NCBI RefSeq assembly: GCF_026125825.1
Contig: NZ_JAHCKK010000010.1
Location: 1-64,000, forward strand
Reading direction: 5' to 3'
Length of the DNA stretch: 64,000 nt
Source: Hydrogenophaga sp.
Lineage (GTDB): Bacteria; Pseudomonadota; Gammaproteobacteria; Burkholderiales; Burkholderiaceae_C
Part shown: positions 26,320 through 34,183 of the stretch, in pieces
Numbering within the stretch: the first letter of the stretch is position 1
Layout: the number at the start of each line of letters is the position of its first letter
The notes under the pieces: model-generated
What the model was told of the DNA's origin: nothing
Seen by the model: the letters and a program-made list of their open reading frames with translations, nothing else
Databases searched by the model: none
Program-made: the position numbers and the translations under genes

Positions 26320-26344
26320 CCCGCCAGCGTTGCCCCCTGGCGGG
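26320..26344 (-). other. Hairpin in the urtA-urtB gap
   Basis: Perfect 8-bp arms CCCGCCAG and CTGGCGGG with a 9-nt loop lie in the 108-bp gap between the receptor gene and the first permease gene. With no T-run it probably stabilises urtA mRNA or attenuates read-through, giving more receptor than channel (inference). Confidence 0.5.
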
Positions 26345-26351
26345 GGTGGGC

Positions 26352-27629
26352 TTACTGATAACCCTTGGGGAACGGATCGGGTTTGATGAGATCAGGTGAC
26401 TCGGCCACCACCTTGAAGGTCGCGTCCGGCATGCCCATGGCGATGCGCGACTTGCTCCAGAGGTGGTGGTTCGGGTCGAGCTTCACGTAGCCCTCGGGCG
26501 CGGTCTTGAGCTCGATGCCGGTGCGCGAGGCGGCCACCACCTTGTCCACGTCGAAGCTCTTGGCCTTCTCCACCGCGGCCTTCCACAGCCAGGGGCCGAG
26601 GTAGCCGGCCTGGGTCACGTCGCCAATCACCGCGTCCTTGCCGTACTTGGCCTTGAAGGCGGCCACGAACTTCTTGTTGTTCTCGTTCTCCAGCGACTGG
26701 AAGTACTTCATCGACGAGTAGAAGCCCTGGAAGTTCTCGCCGCCCACGCCGGTCATCTCGTCCTCGGTCACCGAGAGCGTGACGAGCAACTGCTTGTCGC
26801 CCGTGATGCCGGCGGCCTTGAGCGCCTTGTAGAAGGCCACGTTGGAGCCGCCCACCACCGCGCAGAAGATGCAGTCGGGCTTCTGCAGCTTGATCTTGTT
26901 CATCAGCGAGCCGAAGTTGGTGCTGCCCAGGGGGTAGTACTCCTCGCCGACGACCTTGCCCTTCTGGAAGTTCTCGATGTGCTTGCGCGCGATCTTCATC
27001 GAGGTGCGCGGCCAGATGTAGTCCGAGCCGATCAGGAAGAAGGTCTTGGCCTTCTTCTCCTTCTGCGCCCAGTCCAGGCTGTAGAGGATCTGCTGCGTGG
27101 CTTCCTGGCCGGTGTAGATCACGTTCTTGGACTGCTCCAGGCCTTCGTAGAAGGTGGGGTAGTACAGCAGGCCGTTTTCCTTCTCGAACACCGGCAGCAC
27201 GGCTTTGCGCGAGGCCGAGGTCCAGCAGCCGAAGACGGCGGCGCAGCGGTCGTTGATCAGCAGCTTCTTGGACTTCTCGGCGAAGGTCGGCCAGTCGGAG
27301 GCGCCGTCCTCCTTGATCACCTTGATCTTGCGGCCCAGGATGCCGCCCATGGCGTTGATCTCATCGATGGCAAGCTGCTCGGCCTGAATGGAGCCCGTTT
27401 CCGAGATCGCCATGGTGCCCGTGGAAGAGTGCAGCTGGCCCACGGTGACTTCGGTGTCGGTCACGGCCAGCTTGGTGGTGTTGACCGAGGCGGTGGGCTG
27501 GCCAAAGCTCCAGGCCGGCAGGCCGGCCATGCCGGCGACGCCCAACATCTGCAGCACGCGGCGGCGGCTGGCCTGCGGGGTTTCGAGGGACTCGGGCAAC
27601 TGGGCATTCGGATCGGAAGCGTGCTTCAT
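26352..27629 (-). CDS. urtA: Urea/short-chain amide ABC transporter receptor UrtA
   Basis: A 425-residue periplasmic receptor (Peripla_BP_5, UrtA/AmiC type). The leader carries a twin-arginine motif (SRRRVLQMLGVAGMAGLPA, from residue 21), so export by Tat is likely. VGQLHSSTGTMAISE, FGCWTSASRKAVLPVFE, NGLLYYPTFYEG and IGSDYIWPRT are typical of the urea/amide receptors. GGAG precedes the ATG at 27627-27629. Homologous FmdD in Methylophilus binds short-chain amides; with fmdA/fmdB next to it and no urease genes in the window, amides are at least as likely as urea. Confidence 0.92.
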   Translation of the reverse strand: MKHASDPNAQLPESLETPQASRRRVLQMLGVAGMAGLPAWSFGQPTASVNTTKLAVTDTEVTVGQLHSSTGTMAISETGSIQAEQLAIDEINAMGGILGRKIKVIKEDGASDWPTFAEKSKKLLINDRCAAVFGCWTSASRKAVLPVFEKENGLLYYPTFYEGLEQSKNVIYTGQEATQQILYSLDWAQKEKKAKTFFLIGSDYIWPRTSMKIARKHIENFQKGKVVGEEYYPLGSTNFGSLMNKIKLQKPDCIFCAVVGGSNVAFYKALKAAGITGDKQLLVTLSVTEDEMTGVGGENFQGFYSSMKYFQSLENENNKKFVAAFKAKYGKDAVIGDVTQAGYLGPWLWKAAVEKAKSFDVDKVVAASRTGIELKTAPEGYVKLDPNHHLWSKSRIAMGMPDATFKVVAESPDLIKPDPFPKGYQ

Positions 27630-27714
27630 GGAGGACTCCTGGGACGTTTGGGGCGGTGGAACCGGCGGTGTGCCGACTGGGTTGAAGACTAGGGAAAGCC
27701 CTTGCGCCCGCCCA

Positions 27715-27730
27715 TACGTCAAATAACGTA
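27715..27730. promoter_or_regulatory. 7-2-7 inverted repeat TACGTCA-AA-TAACGTA
   Basis: Two heptamers, TACGTCA and TACGTTA (the latter on the opposite strand), are separated by 2 bp in the 148-bp region between urtA and the sensor kinase gene. A 7-2-7 inverted layout with TAC-starting heptamers is the known arrangement for NarL-type LuxR-family response regulators. The response regulator encoded at 31187 is the obvious ligand (inference). The 9-mer ACGTCAAAT recurs at 1035-1043. Confidence 0.6.
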
Positions 27731-27777
27731 GGGCCCCGGTCTGGTGGGTAGGGCCGGTTCTTGCTAGCGTCCCAGGC

Positions 27778-30700
27778 ATGCCCTTGCCCGAGCCCGCACA
27801 GCCCGTTGCCGCCCAGAAAATCTTCCGGTTCCGCCGGGAGTACAACTCCTGGGTGGCCGACGAAACCATGGAGGACTACGCGCTGCGCTACACGCCGCGC
27901 AGCTTCCGCAAGTGGAGCGAGTGGCGCGTGGCCCACACCGCCTTCGGCTCGCTGTCGTTCCTGGCGCTGGAAGCGATTGGCGGCGCGATCGCGGTCAACT
28001 ACGGCTTCGCCAACGCCATGTGGGCCATCCTGGTGGTGGGCCTGGTGATCTTCTTCACCAGCCTGCCGATCGCCTACTGCGCCGCGCGCTACGGGCTGGA
28101 CATGGACCTGCTCACCCGGGGCGCCGGCTTCGGCTACCTGGGCTCGACCATCACCTCGCTGATCTACGCGGTGTTCACCTTCATCTTCTTCGCCATCGAG
28201 GCGGTGATCATGGCGCTGGCCCTGCAGATGGCGACCGACTGGCCGCTGGCCTGGTGCTACCTGATCTCGGCGGTGGTCATCATCCCGCTGGTCATCCGGG
28301 GCATCACCCTCATCTCGAAACTCCAGGCCTGGACGCAGCCGCTCTACCTGTTCCTGCTGTTGCTGCCCTTCGTGTGGATCGGGCTCTCGCAGCCCCAGCT
28401 GTACCGCGACTTCACCAGCCTTGCCGGCATCCGCTCGGGCAGCAGCGAGTTCCACCCGCTGATGTTCGGCGCGGCCGCAGCCGTCATCTTCTCGCTGGTG
28501 GTGCAGATCGGCGAGCAGGTGGACTTCCTGCGTTTCATGCCCGAGCGCAAGCGCGAGAACCGCTGGCGCTGGTGGGCCGCGGTGCTGATCCCCGGCCCGG
28601 GCTGGATCGTCATGGGCATGCTCAAGATGGTGGGCGGTGCCTTCCTGGCGTTCGCCGCGATGCAGTTCGAGGTCGACCCCGAGCGCACCGCCGAGCCCAC
28701 GCAGATGTTCCTGGCCGGCTTTAACGAGGCCGTGGGCCACCCGGGCCTGGCGGTGGCCATGACGGTGGTCTTCGTGATCCTGGCGCAGATCAAGATCAAC
28801 GTGACCAACGCCTACGCCGGCTCGCTGGCCTGGTCCAATTTCTTCGCGCGCGTCACGCACAGCCACCCTGGCCGCGTGGTCTGGCTGGTGTTCAACGTCT
28901 GCATCGCCACGCTGCTGATGCTGCTGGGCGTGTTCGCCGGCATCGAGAAGGTGCTGGGCGTCTACAGCAACGTGGCCATCGCCTGGGTGGGCGCGCTGGT
29001 GGCCGACCTCGTGATCAACAAGCCCCTGGGCCTGAGCCCCAAAGGCATCGAGTTCCGCCGCGCCTACCTCTACGACTTCAACCCGGTGGGCATGGGCTCC
29101 ATGATCATCGCGGCGCTGGTGGCCAGCCTGGCCTATGCGGGCGTCATGGGCGAATACGCCGCCGCCTTCTCGCCCTTCATCGCGCTGGGCCTGGCGCTGG
29201 TGCTCTCGCCCCTGATCGCCTGGGCCACCCAGGGCCGCTACTACCTGGCGCGCACCCCGTCGGGCGGCTGGAAGCCCGGCGAAGCGGTGCGCTGCTCGGT
29301 GTGCGAGAACCAGTTCGAGTCGGAAGACATGGCCAGCTGCCCGGCGTACCAGGCGCCGATCTGTTCGCTGTGCTGCTCGCTCGAATCGCGCTGCCACGAC
29401 CGCTGCAAAACCAACTCGCGCGCCATCGACCTGGTGCGCGCCGCGCTCACGGCCGTGCTGCCGCAGGGCGTGATGCTGCGCGTGAACTTCCGTGCGGGCC
29501 AGTTCCTCGCGGTGTGGCTCTCGCTCAGCGCGATCATGGCCTTCCTGATCGGCATGGTCTACCTGCAGGAAAGCCTGCACGCGCCGGCCGAGGCCCTGCA
29601 GTCGCCCTTCCTCAAGATCTATGCCTTCCTGGTGCTGCTGGCGGCGGTCTGCGCCTGGTGGGTGGTGCTGACCACCGACAGCCGGCGCATGGCGCAGGAC
29701 GAGTCCGAGCGGCAGACCCAGTTGCTGATGCAGGAGATCGACGCCCACCGGCGCACCGATGCCGAACTGCAGTCCGCGCGCGACCGCGCCGAGACCGCGA
29801 GCCAGGCCAAGACGCGCTACGTGGCAGGCATGACGCACGAGCTGCGCACGCCACTCACCAGCATCCTGGGCTACGCGCAGATCCTGCTGAAACACAACGA
29901 CATCTCGGTCTGGGTGCGCGAGACCATCGCCACCATGCAGCGCAGCGGCCAGCACATGCACGCGCTGATCGACGGCTCGCTGGACCTCGCGCGCATCGAG
30001 GCCGGCCGCCTGAAGCTCGACCCGGTGCCGCTGCCGCTGGGGCAGTTACTCGAAGACGTGGAGCGCATGGTGCGCCCGCAGGCCGAGGCCAAGGGCCTGC
30101 GCTTCGTGGTGCAGCAGGAAGGCGAACTGCCGGCCTGGGTGCGGGCCGACGCCAAGCGCCTGCGCCAGATCCTGATCAACCTGCTGAGCAATGCGGTGCG
30201 CTTCACCGACGAGGGCGAGGTCACGCTGAGGCTGGACTTGCGCCAGCAGGTGGCGCGCATCGACGTCATCGACACCGGCATCGGCATCGCCGCGCAGGAC
30301 CAGAAGCGCATCTTCCTGCCCTTCGAGCGCGGCAGCGCGGGGCGGCGCGCGCTGGACACCGGCACCGGCCTGGGCCTGACCATCACCCACCTGCTCACCG
30401 ACATGATGGGCGGCGAACTGCTCCTCAAGAGCCGGCCGGGCCATGGCAGCACCTTCTCGCTGCGCCTGTACCTGCCGCCGATTCCCTCGGACCCCAAGCA
30501 CCCGCTGCCCATTCCCTCCACGCTGCGCGCCGTCACCGGCTATCTCGGCGAGCGCCGCACCCTGCTGGTGGTGGACGACCAGCCGCTGCACCGGCAGCTG
30601 CTCGCCAGCATCCTGGTCCCACTGGGCTTCGTGGTGCGCGAGGCGGCCAGCGGCCAGGAATGCCTGGAAATCGTCGAGCAGCACCCGCCCGATGGCCTGC

Positions 30701-31203
30701 TGCTGGACCTGACCATGGACGGGCTGGACGGCTGGCAGACCGCCGCGGCCGTGCGCAAGCTGCTGCCCGCATCCCGCCTGCCCATCGTGTTTGTCTCGGC
30801 CAACCTGTTCGACAACCGGCCCGAACAACTCGCCGCGCTGGACTGCCAGGGTTTCGTCGCCAAACCCATGATGGAGTCGGAACTGCTCGACGCGCTCCAG
30901 CACGCGCTGGCGCTGGAGTGGCTGACCGAGCAGGCCCCGGCCGCCACGCCGGTGAGCTTCGTGCGCCACCGCGTCACGGGCCTGCCGCTGCCCGAGGACC
31001 TGCGCGAGGAACTGCAGCGCCTGGCCCGCCAGGGGCAGGCCGCCGCGCTGCGCCAGCGCCTGTGGCAGGCCCAGACCGCCGAGCCCGCGCACGCCGCCAC
31101 GCTGGCGCTGCTGCAGTCGTGCGCCGACCGCTTCGACTTTCAAACCCTGATCGAGTACCTCAGAGACACCGCGGAGCTGACGGAAGATGACATCGACGAC
31201 TGA
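27778..31203 (+). CDS. Hybrid sensor histidine kinase with NCS1-type permease input domain
   Basis: A 1141-residue fusion. Residues about 20-490 form a 12-helix permease resembling nucleobase:cation symporter-1 (uracil/allantoin/cytosine) proteins. Residues 506-543 hold eight cysteines (CxxC at 506/509, C521, C529, CC 532/533, C539, C543). Two more helices lie at about 575-635. HisKA follows with phosphoacceptor H687 (MTHELRTP), then HATPase with N805 and the DTGIGI and GTGLGL boxes, then a receiver with D933/D934 and phosphoacceptor D977. The design parallels CbrA/CrbS, which carry an SLC5 transporter. It likely senses or co-transports a purine, allantoin, urea or amide-like solute and passes phosphate to the response regulator encoded next (inference). 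It is divergent from urtA. Confidence 0.9.
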   Translation: MPLPEPAQPVAAQKIFRFRREYNSWVADETMEDYALRYTPRSFRKWSEWRVAHTAFGSLSFLALEAIGGAIAVNYGFANAMWAILVVGLVIFFTSLPIAYCAARYGLDMDLLTRGAGFGYLGSTITSLIYAVFTFIFFAIEAVIMALALQMATDWPLAWCYLISAVVIIPLVIRGITLISKLQAWTQPLYLFLLLLPFVWIGLSQPQLYRDFTSLAGIRSGSSEFHPLMFGAAAAVIFSLVVQIGEQVDFLRFMPERKRENRWRWWAAVLIPGPGWIVMGMLKMVGGAFLAFAAMQFEVDPERTAEPTQMFLAGFNEAVGHPGLAVAMTVVFVILAQIKINVTNAYAGSLAWSNFFARVTHSHPGRVVWLVFNVCIATLLMLLGVFAGIEKVLGVYSNVAIAWVGALVADLVINKPLGLSPKGIEFRRAYLYDFNPVGMGSMIIAALVASLAYAGVMGEYAAAFSPFIALGLALVLSPLIAWATQGRYYLARTPSGGWKPGEAVRCSVCENQFESEDMASCPAYQAPICSLCCSLESRCHDRCKTNSRAIDLVRAALTAVLPQGVMLRVNFRAGQFLAVWLSLSAIMAFLIGMVYLQESLHAPAEALQSPFLKIYAFLVLLAAVCAWWVVLTTDSRRMAQDESERQTQLLMQEIDAHRRTDAELQSARDRAETASQAKTRYVAGMTHELRTPLTSILGYAQILLKHNDISVWVRETIATMQRSGQHMHALIDGSLDLARIEAGRLKLDPVPLPLGQLLEDVERMVRPQAEAKGLRFVVQQEGELPAWVRADAKRLRQILINLLSNAVRFTDEGEVTLRLDLRQQVARIDVIDTGIGIAAQDQKRIFLPFERGSAGRRALDTGTGLGLTITHLLTDMMGGELLLKSRPGHGSTFSLRLYLPPIPSDPKHPLPIPSTLRAVTGYLGERRTLLVVDDQPLHRQLLASILVPLGFVVREAASGQECLEIVEQHPPDGLLLDLTMDGLDGWQTAAAVRKLLPASRLPIVFVSANLFDNRPEQLAALDCQGFVAKPMMESELLDALQHALALEWLTEQAPAATPVSFVRHRVTGLPLPEDLREELQRLARQGQAAALRQRLWQAQTAEPAHAATLALLQSCADRFDFQTLIEYLRDTAELTEDDIDD

Positions 31204-32113
31204 CCCCATGGTCCCTGCGCCGCCCTCGGTCACGCCACCCGTGATCCTGGTGGTGGACGACGCGGTGGACACCCTGCGCATGCTGGGCGACGCGCTGGTG
31301 GCCGAAGGCTATGTGGTGCTGGCCGCGCGCGATGCCGACGAAGCCCTGGAGCGCTTCGAGGTCGCCGTGCCCGACGGCGTGCTGCTCGACGCGGTCATGC
31401 CCGGCATGGACGGCTTCACGCTGTGCGAACGGATCAAGGCCACGCCGGCCTGGGCGCACGTGCCCATCGTGTTCATGACCGGGCTGTCCGAGAGCGAGCA
31501 GATCCTGCGCGGCTTTGCCAGCGGCGGGGTGGACTACGTGGTCAAGCCGCTGCGCATTCCCGAGGTGATGGCGCGCCTGGCCACCCACGTGCGCAACGCG
31601 CGCGTGACCCGCCTGGCGCAGGAAGCGGTGGACGTGGCCGGCATGGGCACCGTGGTGCTGGACACCCAGGGCCGCCTGGCCTGGCGCTCGCCCCAGGCCA
31701 CGGCCTGGCTGGCGCTGGCCTTTGGCCAGGACGCCACCGCCGGCCAGCGCGCACGCGAGTGGCTGGGCGCCTCGCTGAACCAGGGCGACACGACGCGCGA
31801 CCTCGGCCGCCACGGCCGCCTGCTGGCGCGCCACATGGGACAGGGCAACCTGGGCGAGGCCATGCTCCTGCTCACGCTCACGCCGCCCGACAGCGACGCC
31901 GCGCAGCGCCTGCGCGACATCGCGCTCACGCCGCGCGAGACCGAGGTGCTCTCGTGGCTGGCCAAGGGCAAGACCAACCGCGACATCGCCGACATCCTCG
32001 GCATGAGCCCGCGCACGGTGAACAAGCACCTGGAGCACGTGTTCGAGAAGCTGGGCGTGGAGACGCGCTCGGCGGCGGCGGCGATCGCCGGGCGCCTGTT
32101 GCCGCAGGCGTGA
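31187..32113 (+). CDS. LuxR/NarL-family response regulator, partner of the permease-kinase
   Basis: A 308-residue protein: receiver domain at about 18-135 (acid pair D24/D25, phosphoacceptor D68 in VLLDAVMPGMDGF), a middle segment with PAS-like character (about 145-235), and a C-terminal LuxR helix-turn-helix (LTPRETEVLSWLAKGKTNRDIADIL). The gene overlaps the kinase gene by 17 bp, so the two are co-translated. GGAAG upstream favours the ATG at 31187 over the one at 31208. It probably activates the urt/fmd operon through the 7-2-7 repeat at 27715-27730 (inference). Confidence 0.9.
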   Translation: MTSTTDPMVPAPPSVTPPVILVVDDAVDTLRMLGDALVAEGYVVLAARDADEALERFEVAVPDGVLLDAVMPGMDGFTLCERIKATPAWAHVPIVFMTGLSESEQILRGFASGGVDYVVKPLRIPEVMARLATHVRNARVTRLAQEAVDVAGMGTVVLDTQGRLAWRSPQATAWLALAFGQDATAGQRAREWLGASLNQGDTTRDLGRHGRLLARHMGQGNLGEAMLLLTLTPPDSDAAQRLRDIALTPRETEVLSWLAKGKTNRDIADILGMSPRTVNKHLEHVFEKLGVETRSAAAAIAGRLLPQA

Positions 32114-32236
32114 CGGCGGGACCGGGCAGCCCGGTCTGTGCGGCAAAGCACCGACGCGGGCGCGCCGGCGATCCATGCTCAATGGCGGCGCAGATGCCGC
32201 CGCTGGAAACCCCCCTCCGCCCCACCCGAGAACACC

Positions 32237-32791
32237 ATGAACCCGCCCACCAAACCCCTTGACATCACCGAACTGCGACAGAGCGCGCGCCAGCACATCG
32301 AAGAAGGCGCCGTGACCGCCGGCTACAGCGCCAACCGCGAGAAAGTCATCGAGCTGCTCAACGAAGCCCTGGCCACCGAACTGGTGTGCGTGCTGCGCTA
32401 CCGCCGCCACCACTTCATGGCCAGCGGCATCCACTCGCACGCCACGGCGGCCGAGTTCCTGGTTCACTCCAACGAGGAACAGGGCCACGCCGACCAGCTG
32501 GCCGAGCGCATCGTTCAACTCGGCGGCGAACCCGACTTCTCGCCCGACTCCCTGAGCCGGCGCAGCCACGCCGAGTACGTCGAAGGCGTGACGCTGGGCG
32601 ACATGATCCGGGAGAACCTGGTGGCCGAGCGCATCGCCATCGACAGCTACCGCCACGCGATCGAGGTCGTGGGCGCGGACGACCCGACCACCCGGCGGCT
32701 GTTCGAATCCATCCTTGCGGTGGAGGAGGAACACGCCGACGAGCTGGCCGACCTGCTCACCCAGGTGCCCGCCCCCACCCAAGCAGCTTGA
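32237..32791 (+). CDS. Ferritin-like (bacterioferritin/Dps-related) diiron protein
   Basis: A 184-residue four-helix-bundle protein. Putative metal ligands are E48, E81 and H84 (EEQGH), E131 (ENLVAER) and E163/H166 (VEEEHADEL), the two ExxH carboxylate pattern of ferritin-like diiron proteins. It probably stores or oxidises iron or protects against peroxide. It is convergent with the four-gene GT2/PIG-L operon, whose relatives are often near stress proteins (from memory). Confidence 0.82.
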   Translation: MNPPTKPLDITELRQSARQHIEEGAVTAGYSANREKVIELLNEALATELVCVLRYRRHHFMASGIHSHATAAEFLVHSNEEQGHADQLAERIVQLGGEPDFSPDSLSRRSHAEYVEGVTLGDMIRENLVAERIAIDSYRHAIEVVGADDPTTRRLFESILAVEEEHADELADLLTQVPAPTQAA

Positions 32792-32810
32792 GGGCTTTGC
32801 CGGACCCGCG

Positions 32811-33419
32811 CTACCAGTCGAAGCCTTCGCGCTCGGCGACCGAGCGCGGATCGCTGCTCCACACATGGAGCACGAAATCCGCCTCGCGCAGCTCGCACAA
32901 CACCGGCAGCCCCAGGCCACGGGCCAGTCGCTCGTGCACGGCATCGCCGTCGAGTGCGCAGCCCCGGATCGGGCGGCGCCAATGGCACGCCAGCACCGTG
33001 CCGCCCGGCAGCAGGGCTGCGCGCGCCTGCGCGGCGATGGCATCGAGCGATGCCGCGTCCACGAAGTAGCCCAGCTCGCTGATGGCGATGAGATCGAAGC
33101 CGCCCTCGGGCCAGTCGGCGGGCAGGTGCGCCTGCACCACCTCGACGTGGGCCAGCGCAGCCAGCCGCTCGCGGGCAAGAGCCACCGCGCGCGCCGACAC
33201 ATCCGACACCAGCAGGCGCTCACAGCGCTCGGCCAGTTGCGCCGAGAGTTCGCCGTTGGCGCAGCCCGGCTCGTACCCGCGGGCGTAGCGCCGCGTGGGC
33301 AGGCAGGCGACCGTGAGGGCGCGCTTGCGCGCCTCGTACCAGCGCGAGCGGAAACCCCAGGGGTCGTCGTTCTGGCGAAACAGCTCATCGAAGTGGTTCG
33401 GGCCTGGGGTGTCGGGCAT
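32811..33419 (-). CDS. NodS-like SAM-dependent methyltransferase
   Basis: A 202-residue class I methyltransferase. The opening HFDELFRQNDDPWGFRSRWYE and motif I GYEPGCANGELS are typical of NodS-type N-methyltransferases; the acidic ribose contact and DLIAISELGYFV (motif IV) follow. NodS methylates the amino group of a deacetylated glucosamine. Here the gene is last in a four-gene operon, 2 bp after a PIG-L deacetylase, which would create such an amino group. The product is unknown. Confidence 0.85.
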   Translation of the reverse strand: MPDTPGPNHFDELFRQNDDPWGFRSRWYEARKRALTVACLPTRRYARGYEPGCANGELSAQLAERCERLLVSDVSARAVALARERLAALAHVEVVQAHLPADWPEGGFDLIAISELGYFVDAASLDAIAAQARAALLPGGTVLACHWRRPIRGCALDGDAVHERLARGLGLPVLCELREADFVLHVWSSDPRSVAEREGFDW

Positions 33420-33421
33420 GG

Positions 33422-34183
33422 TCAGACAAAAAAGTATTCGTGAGGCCACGCCGCGCGCGCCAGCAGGCTGCGGCCCAGCACGGCACCCAGGCTGGCGCTG
33501 CGCGGCGTGAGCTGGGAGACGTGGGCCGACAGCGCCGCCTGCTTGCGCCCGCACGCGTCGGCGTCCAGGGCCAGGCGGCGCAGGCGGTGCCAGGGCACGC
33601 GCGCGTCGGCGGGGACGGCCCAGTGCCACATCCACACCGGCGCGGCGAGGAAGCGGCAGCCCATGCGCAGGCAGGCGCCCTGGGTGACGCGGCCGGTGCT
33701 GTCGTGGTCCGGATGGCCGTCGCCCTCCCAGGTGCTCACCACCACATCGCGGGGGCGCAGGAACCACAGCAGCCAGCCCCACAGCAGGCCGCCGTGTGCC
33801 TGCACGTCGCCATCGGGCAGGGCCAGCGTGTGCACCTGGGGGTGCGCGATGCCCAGGCGCGCCAGGCCGCGCAGGCGCTCCTCGCGCCGCTGCAACGCCA
33901 GCCCGCGCCGATCTTGCAGGCACAGCCCGCCGTGGCTGGCCTCCCCGTCGGTCACGGCGACGAACACCACTTCGCCGCCGCGCGCGGCATGCAGGGCCAC
34001 CAGGGCGCCGCAGGCCAGCACCTCGTCATCGGGATGGGGCGCCACCACCACAAGGCGCTGCGACGGCGCCAGCGCCTGCGCCATCGACAGCTCCGCGCAC
34101 GGCGTGGCGCCCAGCCAGTGCTGCCAGGTGGACTCGCTGGTGCCCTCGCCCTCGATGCGCGGTGGCGCTGCTACAGCGACCAT
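33422..34183 (-). CDS. PIG-L (LmbE-like) family deacetylase
   Basis: A 253-residue zinc-dependent N-deacetylase-like protein with the family metal motifs APHPDDE and WEGDGHPDHDSTG. PIG-L proteins remove acetyl groups from GlcNAc-containing substrates (GlcNAc-PI, mycothiol or bacillithiol precursors). The ATG at 34183 overlaps the end of the acyl-CoA dehydrogenase-like gene by 13 bp. It probably supplies the free amine for the methyltransferase encoded next (inference). Confidence 0.88.
   Translation of the reverse strand: MVAVAAPPRIEGEGTSESTWQHWLGATPCAELSMAQALAPSQRLVVVAPHPDDEVLACGALVALHAARGGEVVFVAVTDGEASHGGLCLQDRRGLALQRREERLRGLARLGIAHPQVHTLALPDGDVQAHGGLLWGWLLWFLRPRDVVVSTWEGDGHPDHDSTGRVTQGACLRMGCRFLAAPVWMWHWAVPADARVPWHRLRRLALDADACGRKQAALSAHVSQLTPRSASLGAVLGRSLLARAAWPHEYFFV

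Noticed and set aside
27361-29961. 866-codon minus-strand open frame opposite the permease-kinase
   Set aside because: Antisense shadow; the plus-strand frame has unmistakable permease and kinase motifs.
31120-31203. Histidine phosphotransfer (HPt) domain at the C-terminus of the permease-kinase
   Set aside because: The helical tail after the receiver (about residues 1060-1141) has no HxxKG-type phosphotransfer motif.
31160-33388. 742-codon minus-strand open frame opposite the response regulator and ferritin-like gene
   Set aside because: Its sequence has no domain, and it runs through two well-supported plus-strand genes and out of frame through the methyltransferase gene.
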